A stretch of 64,000 bases of DNA, from assembly GCF_003945595.2 (NCBI RefSeq), contig NW_024104304.1, forward strand, positions 930,001 through 994,000, given 5' to 3'. The notes beneath the pieces were generated by a model. The model worked only from the letters and a program-made list of their open reading frames with translations. It ran no database searches and was not told where the DNA came from. Each line of letters opens with the position of its first letter. Positions within the stretch are counted from its first letter, which is position 1. Shown one piece after another: positions 24,501-36,500 of this stretch. The DNA comes from Pipra filicauda. Taxonomy: Eukaryota > Chordata > Aves > Passeriformes > Pipridae. The translations under genes were made by a program, and so were the position numbers.

Positions 24501-27500
24501 CATTGGTCAAAATAAATTCTGCCTTTAAAGACAGATTTATCTTTGCTTTTGCCTTCTTGCACTCTTAATTTATAGAGATGTGTTTACCCAAACCCATGGT
24601 TTGTTTGTTTTTCATGTTTGGGTTTTTTTATTATTAATTTTATTCCTCTTCACTGTTTAGGAGGATACAGCAACTGGAAACCTCCAGTGCAGTGCAAAAT
24701 TTACAATTATCTTAAGAGGATTGGATGTTTCTTTCTTCATCCACGTTGCGGTACCAGAAGAGAAGCAGCAGACTTTGCTCTCTGTGTTCATGTAAGTTAG
24801 GGCATACTGTCTTTATTGCTATGTCTCTGTACCCAGAGGAGAGTGGCAGATGATATCAACTATTGATGTTAAATACTAATTGCAGGTGAGATTCTTAGGT
24901 TCTTTTCATGATACTTTTGTGTCCACTATAAAGAATGATAAACCTTTCACTGGATTGAGTGGAGGCAGACAATTGAGAAGTGATTTAAATGTTAGCCCAA
25001 ATAGGACATCAGTCTGTTGTGGAGAAGAAGGAGAGCTGCTTATGCAGAATAAAAAAAACCGTACAATTCTTACAGTTTGTCTTTAACTCCTGCCTCTCTC
25101 TCCAAGTAACCCAAATGTTGGGCCATCTTTACAGTGGAGTTGAATGGGTGCCAGTTTCACAGACTCTGTTGAGCTGACAAGCAGTGCCTCTGTTCAGTAG
25201 ACCTTGGACTTTGGCAGGATTGGGGATGTGCAGGTGAAAGACAGGAACCTGGGATACCATGGGCACTTAAGTTCTTTATGTAGAATCATAGAATTGTTAA
25301 AGCTGGAAAAGACCTTTAATATCAAGTCCAACCATGAACCCAGCACTACCACCGTGTTCACCATTAAACATAAGTGCCATACCCACAAAATTTTTGATCA
25401 CTTCCAGGGATGGTGACTCCACCACTTCCCTGGGCAGCCTGTTAAAATGCTTGACAACCATGTCAGTGAAAAAAATTTCATAATATCTAACCTAAACCTC
25501 CCCTGGTGCAGCTTGATGCCATATAATGCTTTATCAGTTAGATAAAATTATTAATATCTAATTATATAAGCACATTTTGCAACAGTGATTTTGTTACATT
25601 ACACTTTCTATGTTATTCTTAAAATGCTCTGCACAGATGACTAATTTTATGTGGAGATTGTTCTAAAATGATGCTTTTTAGGAATTTGGTCCATACTCTG
25701 TACTGTTCTGGTAGCCATTACCTGTATCTATTATTGTATGTAGAGAAGAAATGCAGGATCAAACTGTTGAAACGGTACCTTTCACAGTGGTATAACGTGG
25801 CTTGGATCATAAAAGCAGGAGTAAATTGCTGTAGAAAGCAATGAAGACCTATCTTGCACAAAGCTAACCAAAGGCCACGAGAGAAAAACATGATCTCAGT
25901 TCAACATTTGTTTCCCTACAGGCTGGTCGTCTGGATGAGCACCTGCCCAAGCAAATTCCTTTCACTGTACTTTCTGGAGACAAAAGCTTCCTGGAACTGG
26001 AAAACCAATTTAAGATGACCCAGCGGTCAGCTTGCATCCTAAATCCTCACCACATTGAAGGAGACATGATGTGTGCCTTGCTAAACAGCATTTCAGATAC
26101 CACAAAAGGTAGAAAGTAAATATTAAACACAATTCTTCCAGTAGACTGATAGTTCTTTCCAATAAAAGACTTGAATCCTTATGCTGGTAACACAAGCTGT
26201 TGCTTGATGCTTCTTGCATTGTACTGGAATTTCAATGAAATATAGATCAGAAAACCATTTTGCTTGGAGCAAGTTTTGAAACTAGACTTAATTAAGCATT
26301 TTTATTCAACATAACAAACTCTATCATCCCTGTATTCTTTATTATAGCGAGAGACAAACTGTTGTTTGAGTCAGAACACTCCTTTCTAGTTAAAGAGAAG
26401 CTCTTTAGAGTACTCTTGTGTGCGCATTTGTCAATTTGTACTCAAATCTGCTTAGCTTGATTTTTTTCTGGGTCCGAAACAAATGTGACCCTGCTAGAGC
26501 ATCGTTATTTCTCAAAATATTTCTGCCTATTTTAACTCTGTCCTCCTGGCTACTTCCTGTTATTTGACAATTGTCTTCACTGGCACATGACTCACACATT
26601 CATTTGGAAAAAAAAAATTCACTGGATGTTTTGAAGTTCTCTAAAATGCCAGATCCTAATGACACACTGAAACGATCACATTGGTTTTATATGGGATAAT
26701 CAAAGATGACTGAGCCAGCTCATTTTCATGCAAAGGATACCAGAGCTGAGTTTTAATACTTGTCAGTATTTTAAAATATTTTGATATTTTCCTAGAAGAC
26801 CTGACATTTCTCTATAGACATGTTATTGCTTTTCCTGGCTCTTGTTTTATTTCTGTGGGGTTGTAAATTGTGGGCATATTACAGAAAGCTGTTTCTGAAT
26901 TAGCCATAACCTTTTTCTGAAAAAATACACTGCTAGTCCTGATACAGGTTTGTGAGAGCTATCACATTAAGTGGAGTGAATAGTGAAATTGGCATTGATT
27001 GAATAAAGGGAAAAAGAAAGATAGGATAATAGTTTCCTGAAAAAAATTGTTTGTGGTGAGCTGGAATTGATTTATGTGCTTTTGATACAGAAAAGGTGCT
27101 TATAGACTTGTCTGGCCACCCCAAGCATTTGCAGATCTAGATTTTTCAGCTGGATAAGGGAGATATGATTCCCAGCCAGAATCAGCCATACCAGTAAAAT
27201 TCCTTGGCGTAATTAATTACAGAATTGTCACTTTTGTTAGTGCAGTTCATTTTCTCAAGGGGGAGGGGTTATCCATAAAGCTACACTTCCCCTGGTATCA
27301 ATACAGGCTGGGGGATGAACTGATCGACATCAGCCCTGCTGAGAAGGACTTGGGGGGCAGTGCTGGTTAGTGAGAGGCTGGACATGAGCTGGCAATGTGT
27401 GCTCACAACCCAGAAAGCCAACTGTATCCTGGGCTGCATCCCGAGAGGCATGGCCATCAGGTCAGTGGAGGGGATTCTGCTCTTCTACTCCACACTCCTG

Positions 27501-30500
27501 AGATCCCACCTGGAGCACTGCATCCAGTGCTGGGGTCTCCAGCACAGGAAGGACATGGACCTGTTGGAGCGAGTCCAGAGAAGGCCACAAACATGATTAG
27601 AGAGCTGGAGCATCTCTTCTAGGAGGAAAGGCTGAGAGTTGAATTTCTTAAGCCTGGAGAAGGGAATGCTTCAGGTGACCTAAGTGCAGCCTGTAGGAAG
27701 GATGGGGAGGGACTTTTTACAAGGTCATAGAGTGATAAGACAAAGGGGAATGGCTTTAAACTGAAAGAGTGTATGTTTAGAATAGGTATTAGGAAGAAAA
27801 TCTTTACTCTGAGGGTGGTGAAGCACCAAGTGGTGGTTTTCCAGAGAAACTCTGGATTCCCCATCCCTGTAAGCGTTCAAGGCCAGGTTGAGTGGGGCTT
27901 TGAGCAACTTGGCCTAGTGGAAGGTGTCCCTGCAGAGGACTTAGAATTAGATGATCTTTAACATTCTTTCCAATTCTATGTTTCTATGCATTATTCTATT
28001 CCCAGTACAAATGTTTTTTTGTAGAGTATATTGAAATGTCTAGATTGATCTCTTCTAATGGAATTATAGCTGTATAACTGTAAATTAATGTGGACGGCTG
28101 TTTTTGCTTTGTGATCTTTGTATATTTTTTGGGAGGAAGAGTTGGAAGAGAGCTGTAAGCAGTTGATTTAGCCGGTACAGGCTTCATTTCTTGTACAGTG
28201 TGTTGTGCAACTTAAGATATGAGACAGTGAGGATAGGGGAATGACTGTTTTGCTGTATAAGGGTACTCTGGCTCCCTGCCTAGGTAGTTTTGCTGTTATA
28301 GCTTTATTTCACCAGTGTATAGTGGCTCAGAGGTGATGACTTAGATCTAACCCTTTTCTGTGTATAAATGATACTCAAGTATTTCTTTTTTATATTGATC
28401 TTCTTTTAGAAGTCTCCTAATATAACTATTTTTTCAATGTCCTTTACTAAGTTAATATTTAATTTACTGTTATGGTGATTGGCACTACTCAGGGGCCACA
28501 AACCTTAACTTCCTGGCTGGCTGATCACTGTGCATTCCACTTAAGTTATTTGTGTGGTCACTATTAAAAAAAATATAATCTTTGAGCAGAAAAGTGATGG
28601 AATGGCACATGATTCCTTTGGCTGTTGGGATTCCCTAGCAAACCTGTAAGGAACAGAAATATCTTGAGCTATCCTTGGTCCCCTTTTTCAAGTATAAGTC
28701 AATGTCAGCAGGGGGGGACCCAGACAGCAAGAGCTCCCTTTGTCTCCTCTTCCTGTATTAAAACAAAACATTAGAAAATTCACTTTTGGTAACAGCCCTA
28801 TATTTGCTGCATAGTGGGATGATGTTGTTACCAAGAGTTTATAAAGTTTGTCTTTAAAAAGATAAAGCCACTGTATAGTACACACAGTGTGTGGCTCAGC
28901 AGCATCAGCCATCATTTCCAAGTCTTAGTGTGGCAACACCAGTGCTGGAGGGTTGAGATGGAAAGTTATGCAGTGTATCATAGGCTGGTATAACTTGTTA
29001 CAGAAATGCAGCTGACTGTAAGGAAATGTAAACAAGAATTGCTTGCTTTGTGACTTTCTCAAGCCTATGGCTATTATTCTGGAGGGAGAAATAAGTTAGA
29101 AACACTTAGGACAGAGAATCATGTTGAAAAATATAAGACCATTGTTGGTATTGGATGAGCTGCAAAATGAAAAACCTGTTTCCCTGAATCACCTTCACAG
29201 AGCTATCGTTAGCTTCTGACCAGCTGGGTTGTGTTTGAATGTGGCAATCTGACAGGTGCATCTTGTGAACCATTTTACCATGTCAGCAGAACTGCTGTGG
29301 GAACTGTGGTATGTGTATTCATTTTAAAATAAATAAAAATAAAAGCTCCTGCATATGTTGCAATAGGATATCAACCATACGTTACTTTAGGTGACCCTTG
29401 GTTGTAGCAGATGCATGAATTTCCTTTGAGACATGAAAAGAGTAGGCAAGAGATATTATCTTATTTGTTCTCTTCTGCTGCTAAGCCGCTTGAGTTCATA
29501 AGTGCAGAAGGTTTTTGCTTTTATGCTGAAGACACAAGACATGATGGGAGCTTAATGCATGTTAATCGAGTGGTTTGGGGAGTGCAGAAGGGAAGAGTTT
29601 TCAATGTCTCCCTTTGTAACGAAAAATTTGTAGCATGCAGAAAAACACCATTATTCAATTGTCTGTCTTGACGATATTATGTGTCTTGAAATTACAGCTT
29701 ATACTTTTAATGAGCACTGGTCAGTGTTGAGGGCAAAGCTGATGGTAGGTTAGGGGTTGTCATACCCATCTAGGCACTGGCAGGAATGCCACAACTTCTT
29801 GGTTGACAAGATATTTTTGTGTAAGTGGATGGCTTTAGCTTAACTGTGTTTCTCACAGTCATATTCAAATGAGATCCTTTAGTGACTGAGCTCTTATGTG
29901 AATCAGACTCTTTTTAATAATAAGAGGAGTGTATTTTCTGGAGTATTTCTTATCCTTTCTTTTGAAGAGCCAGTCTGTCTCATAAGCCTGTCAAAAGCAG
30001 TAGTGTCGTGATGTAGTGTGTTGTCTGCCAAATAGCCACTGCACCTCTTTCAGTGACCCATAAAGTATGTTTCCACTGTGCTCAAGTGGAGTTGTCAGCC
30101 TGCATCTTCAGTCTGCTACTATTGCCTGAAGTGTTTAAGTACTACCAAATGCAGCTTCTGTGACTTGTTATATTTGGAAGAGCAGGATTTCAGTTCATTT
30201 TGATAAATGCTGCTAAGCTTCCTAGCTCCCACTACCCCAAAAATCTTTTGGTTTATGTACAGCCTACAAAAGAATTACTTTATAGAAGACATTGAGAGTA
30301 GTTGCTTGCCTTTTCCATGGTCAAGATTTTCATGGGTGCTGAGGTCCAATATGAATACATCTGTCCCCAGTCTGTGCTTTTTCCAAACGTTCAGTTAAAA
30401 CAAACTGGAGATGACTAAAGATAGGTCACAGCTTCTAGCCCCCACTTCCCAAAGAAACTGAATGTGAAAGGTATGAACATCTGCAGCGTGATGCACCATG

Positions 30501-33500
30501 AATGAATTATAGTTACTGTAGTAAGAGTCTATTCCTTTATTATAGCAGCCACAGCCTATTGCAGTAGGGAATGATAAGCAAGTCACCCTTCAATTGTAAC
30601 CTTGTGTTTAGCTACAACAGGAAGTTACTATTGCCTTTGGTATGTCAGTGGCATTTCTTGTGTGCGTCTTTGAATGTATGTATATGCCCTAGGGAGAAAG
30701 CAATATATTCAGACCTAAGATAATGAGTCTGAACAATAACTGTAACCAAGTGGATGAAGTGGGAAGACTTCACCAATCAGATAATACAAAGAAATCCTCT
30801 AGGTTTAGTTTAATCTAATTTGAGGTGTCTAAGATGAAGGTTAAATGAAACTCTTAGTGACTATCATATTGCCCACAGTTTCCAAGAAGTGGATTTGGAG
30901 GAGAGTGAAGGATTGAGAGCTTTATTTTTAGTTGTGCTACACTTGAATGAACAGATGAATGAGCATCTGTAGGGAGATACATAGAGTGAAGCAGGGAGTA
31001 GCTGTATTTGCATCTACTGATGATGTTACCTTCATGAAGAAGCAGATTAGAGAAGTAAGTATTAGGAAGGAGTATGTGGGGAGGATACTCTAGGGACATA
31101 CTGAAGAAGGAATAAAGGAAAGGATTCTAGAAGCCAAGGGAACAGTATTTTAAAGGTGACATAGTTGATCATACCAAACATCATACCAAACATTGCTAAC
31201 AAGGTAAGGATGAGGTATTGATTGTAAGTTTTTGGCTAAGTAGTTACTAGAATCCTGAATGAGGTAACATATTATATCCTTAAAGTAGCACTAAAACTCC
31301 AGACACCTGCTGTAAAAGGAAAAGGGTCAGCGGTTGGAGAGACAGTGAGTTAAGTGTGATGTGAATGTCACAGTACATTGGGATGGAAAAGAGGTAGGTG
31401 AGATTGGGAATTACTGAAAAGACTAAGAGAAGGAGCATTGCAGGAGAGAAAAGTGAAGGTGAGGGTGTGAAACTGCACAATGGAATAGACAGAGGAGGTG
31501 TGTTGTGTGGCAAGGGAACAGGATGAAGGCTGGAGAAGGGAAATCAAATCCCTAGTGAGACACGGGAACTGGTAAACCTGATGGAAGTTATTAAAGGGAT
31601 GGTGGTAGCTGGGGAGGTTGCAAGAGAAGAGAATTAGATATAGTGGTAAATTATCCTGAGCTGTGTGGGCAACTAATCCAAATTCAGCCTGTGGCGCTTT
31701 GATGGCAGGACAGCGGGTGGCGCTTGCATTCTGTGAATGTTACCAGTCTCTTCCCAGAATAGGTTTCTATGAGAGACTCATAAAATATCAAAAAATCACT
31801 GAATTTTCTACCATCTATAGGCTTAATCTTTTTAATCTCTGAGCTTTATATTCCTCCAGAGTTAGCCTTCCTGTTTTCTCATTCTTGCAGCAGGAATATG
31901 CCGGTATATGAGGACAGTAGCGACCAGTAGAATTTCTTTTGAGACAACAGGTATAGTCAGAGGTTGTTAGCTTATGTTTATCTAATAAAATGTACTAGCC
32001 AAGAGGGTCTATCTTAAGATCTCTTGGCTCTGAAACTGGGCAACGGATTTTCCTCTGACCCCAGAGGAGCTGGGAGCCTGTAGCATGTGCTGAGCATTTT
32101 GACAAGAGAGACAGGATGTGTCTGATTCCTCAAAATTAAACATTCCTCATCAAAAGATGCCAGCAGTGCCAGGAGTATACGCTTATGAAGTGTGGGCTGG
32201 CTGAGAAAACTGAGATGGATTGAAAACTGGCTGAATGGCCAGACTTGGAACATGGTGAGTTCAGATGGGGGCCAGGAACCACCTGTGTACCCCAGGGGTC
32301 AGTACTGGGTCTGGTCCTGTTTAATGTCCATTAATGACCTAGATGGTGGGGCAGAGTGTCTCCACAGTAGGTCTGTTGATGACACAAAAATTGGGAGTGG
32401 CAGTTCCTACACCAGGGGATTGTGCTGCTATCCACAGGAACCTTGACAGGGAGAATTGGTCTGACAAGAACCTCATGAAATTCAACAAAGGGAAGTGCAA
32501 AGTTCTGCACCTGGGGAGGAATAGCCCCAAGCATCAATATATGTTGACCAGGAGTCAACCAGCTGGGAAACAGCTTTGCAGGAAAGAACCTGGGAGTCCT
32601 GGTGGACATGAGCCAGCATTGTCCTGTGGTGGCTCAGTACCTTGGGCTGCATTAGGAAGATTGTTGCCAGCAGGTTGAGGGAGGTGATCCTTTCACTCAG
32701 TAAGGTCATAACTAACAAATTTGGAGCTCCCCACTACATTGTCTTCCTGGTAATACTCAAAAACTCTCTGGACATAGTCCTGGGCAGCCAACTAGATGAT
32801 CCTGCTTGAGCAGGGAGGCTGGACAAAATGACCTCCAGAGGTCCCTTCTGACCTCTGCCATTCTGTGACATCGCTTGACCAGTCCGGTGGCCTTTTATGA
32901 TGGAGCAACTGCAATGGTTGACAAGGGAAGGGTGACTGATGTAATCTGCCTAGACTTCTGTAAGGCCTTGACACAGTCCCAACATGACCTCCCTGTCTCT
33001 AAATTGGAGAGACGTGGATTTGATGTTTGGACTTGTTGGTGGATAAAGAATTGGCTGGAGCAGTCTGAGATGTCTTCCAGACTAGAAGATTAAAAGGATG
33101 GCTAATAAGGGAGAAGCCACTTGTGAAAAGCCTTTTACGTGGTGCTTTTTCCTCCCTTTCATTAGTAATTGTACTGACTGCTCTTTTTGGGGAGTTGTGT
33201 GGATTTTTCTTTCTTTTGCTTTGTTTGTTTTGGAAAATGATGTAAAAAATAGTATTTCTTCTGCCCAGAAATAGTAGGGAGCTCCAGAAGGGGTTCACAG
33301 TTAGTCTGGCAAGTGACTGGAGAAGGACCATCTATCTATTTCTGGCATCTTTCAGGGCTGCTGATCACTGTTTGACGCCAGCTGTTGGAGTTTGTATTCC
33401 TGGAATTGGAAAAGTCAGTAAGGTTGCTGCTCAAACAGGTTATATGTCAGGGGTTTCAAAACAAGTTGTGGAAAGTGTACCTGACACTTTGAATACCTAA

Positions 33501-36500
33501 GTTGAGTAATTTAAAATGCCGGAAGTCACACAGTCAGTAAATTGGATGGCCATATCGGAATGTTCATTGCTGGTTAATGTAATCAGAAGTACATTGATGT
33601 ACTAATAAATGTGATGACTTTGAGAGAAATCCTTCTGTTGGGATGACTGTAGGAGACCTGATTGACTGCTAATACTGTAAGACGTCATTAGAGAGACCAT
33701 CTCCCAAAATAGCAATAGCCTGTAGCAGGAGAATGAATACATAATGTGACTCATTGGCTTACTTTTTAACCTGTATTTTACCGAGGCTCTGTTTAATGGG
33801 GAAAAACAACCAACCAAAACAAAACAAAAATCTAAACGCTACCACCTTAGGTACACAAATCCCTCCTAGACACTTCAAAATAGAGCTGTCACTCTGGAGC
33901 TGGGAACCAGCCTTGTGAAGAGTGTTATTAAGGAAGGGAAATGTGGTGGAGTTTTGGCTGAGCTGGATTGTGATGAATTAGCAGATTAAATTAAGCGTAT
34001 CAACTTTCTGCTTCTATGAGACTTGAAACAACAACATCTGCTGAATTGCACTGCTCAGTTGAGTTTTAGCATACCATTGTTCAAATGCAGTATTTGGGCA
34101 ACAAAATACAGCTGCGGTCATGTGTAGGCAGAGACATGCTATAGTACTTCTTCCCATAATTAAATCCTTGATACATTTTGTAGAAAGCGAGTAATGACAT
34201 TTTTTAATAACTGAATACTAAAATAACCCAAAAAACGAAGTGCAGTAGACACAGTAACTTCTACACCTATTATTTCTTGTTACTGCTTTAAAATAATATA
34301 AAATTGAAGCAGTCTGCCTGTAGATTTTGGGGAGAAGGGAAAGAAGGAAGCTGAAAAAATGACTCTATAGTTACTTAAACTATACTAGAATGTATATTTT
34401 TATCTTGGTATTTTAGTTCATAACAGGTGTACTCTTCAAATCTAACCTTCAGTGTTGTTACAGTAAGAGAAATCAAGAGAGGTTGTTAATGTCTTTATTA
34501 GAAACAATGTGTAATTTATGTTCTGTTTGTGCATTTAAGGTTCAGACAGCGAAGAGGATGAAGATATGAAACTAACAGTGAAAAGGAGCTTAGAAGAAAT
34601 AAAAAACCAGGAAGGTCTGTTAATTTTTACTTTTCTGTGTTCAGGAGCACTACTAATTTTGGAAGATACAGAAACTAAGCTTACAATCAGTTTTACAGAA
34701 GGTGACCTCTTAGCAATACTGTCTAAACTGTGCTGGGCAGTCATGAGTAGTGAAGAACACTGTGATGAGCTATAAATTAAAATTCTGAACCTGAAAAGTA
34801 TGCCAGCAGACTGAAAATCTATTTCACTGGGGTACGACAGAATATTGTGCAATTCAAGACTTGACTGAGTTCACTTTGTACCAGTTTAATATGGCTGTGT
34901 TTTCTCAGAGTAGAACTACTGACTAAATAGTTGAACTTTTGAATAAATAATTCAGAATTAGGTCTCATATCTCAATAAAGCACTCTGGTCTCCTAAAAGA
35001 GCTGTAGATTTATGCAGAAGTTTGAATCAGCAGTAAATCTGTCTGTTCACATCCTATCTTACCTTATTTGAAACTGTTTTCATCCTTTTGCTGTTGTGCT
35101 TACTGGTGATGTGCATACGGTGTAGTCATGAATTTTTGGTGACAAACCACAGTGCAGTTTGAAAATAATTTATTGCTTAAAGGCTTGATTCTGACCTTCC
35201 ACCTGATGGAAATAAAACGAACTAAAAAAAAACCAAAACAAAACCCAAACAAACGAAAAAACCCAAACCCAAACAAAAAACCCAAAAAAAACCAAAAAAA
35301 GATTTGTACAAGCTCAGTGGTAAAATTCAGTTATAAGTTTACCAACTGTTATTAAATACTGTTGTTAAATGTCCCACATTCATCTCCAGCACTGAAAGGT
35401 GTGCTCACGTCCCCCTAGTACAGGGATAGCATTGGCAGTTGGTGCATACAGGAGGTCCCACTTCTGATGCTGCAGTGCTGAAGGCATCTGACCTTATGAA
35501 GCAGCCTGGCTTCAGATGAGTCACAGTTTGGACCTTATTCTGGATTTTTGCACAGTCTTACTGGCTAAATGACAACATATTTTAATGCAAGCAGCTGTCT
35601 GCAAATGGTTTTCTGCTTTATTGTGGTTTCAAATTTTTTTTTTTTGTTTCTGTGACCATGTAATATTTTTCTTTCAGAAACTCTTTTATTAGTAGTACCG
35701 GATTTTACAGGAAAGTCCAGGTGCATGAATATGGCTCTGCTGACATGAGAGGGCATTCATTCATTGATACAATCTCTGTTCCAAATCTCAGCCTTATGTA
35801 CAACAGCCCAACAGTAATTAAAGTTTTAAAATTCTATTTCTTTTGTCATAAGAACAGATGGCTTTTTTTTTTTATAGGATGTGCTTATGTCCTCCTAAAG
35901 CAGAGGAATAATTCAAGAATGACAGCGTGTCTGAAAGCTGCTTTAATTTTTCCAATTTGATTTTAATATTTCCAGTGCATACATGCCTTGTCTAACTTAA
36001 GATATTTAATCCACTAACACCAAACAATTAGTGCCCAAACCTACCTAAATGTAGTGCAAAATCAAAGTTTCTTTTTTGAGTATCATGAAAGTTGTTTGAG
36101 AGGTTGTTAACAAGTCACATGGTTACAATACAGTCTTTCCCCCCCCATCAAAAATGTTACAGTATAGCCCTGATCTAGACTATTCTTACTGTTGATAGTG
36201 ACTTTTTCTCTACTTGCCTAGCCTTTCTACCAAGAGTGACAACAGTGGTGCCAAGTCAGAATGTAGGTATGGGAATATCTATGGATACGGAACTGGAATG
36301 AAAAGACCAAAACCTCTTTGCTTGTTCTCTGTGTGTGTGTGTGTGTTTTGTTTTAATGCTTTGTTTATTTTTGTTGGTGCATACACCATATGGGTTCTAA
36401 TCTTGCTGTTATTTTGACCACTAAATACATAGTTGCATCATGCTCCTAAAGTAATCATTGGGCTAACCCTAGTTAGTACAGTGGAAAGTTGTAAAGGTAT

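Larger units (their letters stand above)
26109..34539 (+). other. ZNF451: ZNF451 intron 13 (8.4 kb)
   Basis: This is the longest intron. It contains a sense CR1 (27297-28000) and two abutting CR1 fragments (32176-32870 and 32871-33090). The stretches 28000-32175 and 33095-34535 contain only unremarkable AT-rich sequence. Confidence 0.7.

Noticed and set aside
27360..27961. Short open frames as small genes
   Set aside because: They are pieces of the CR1 3' end in several frames.
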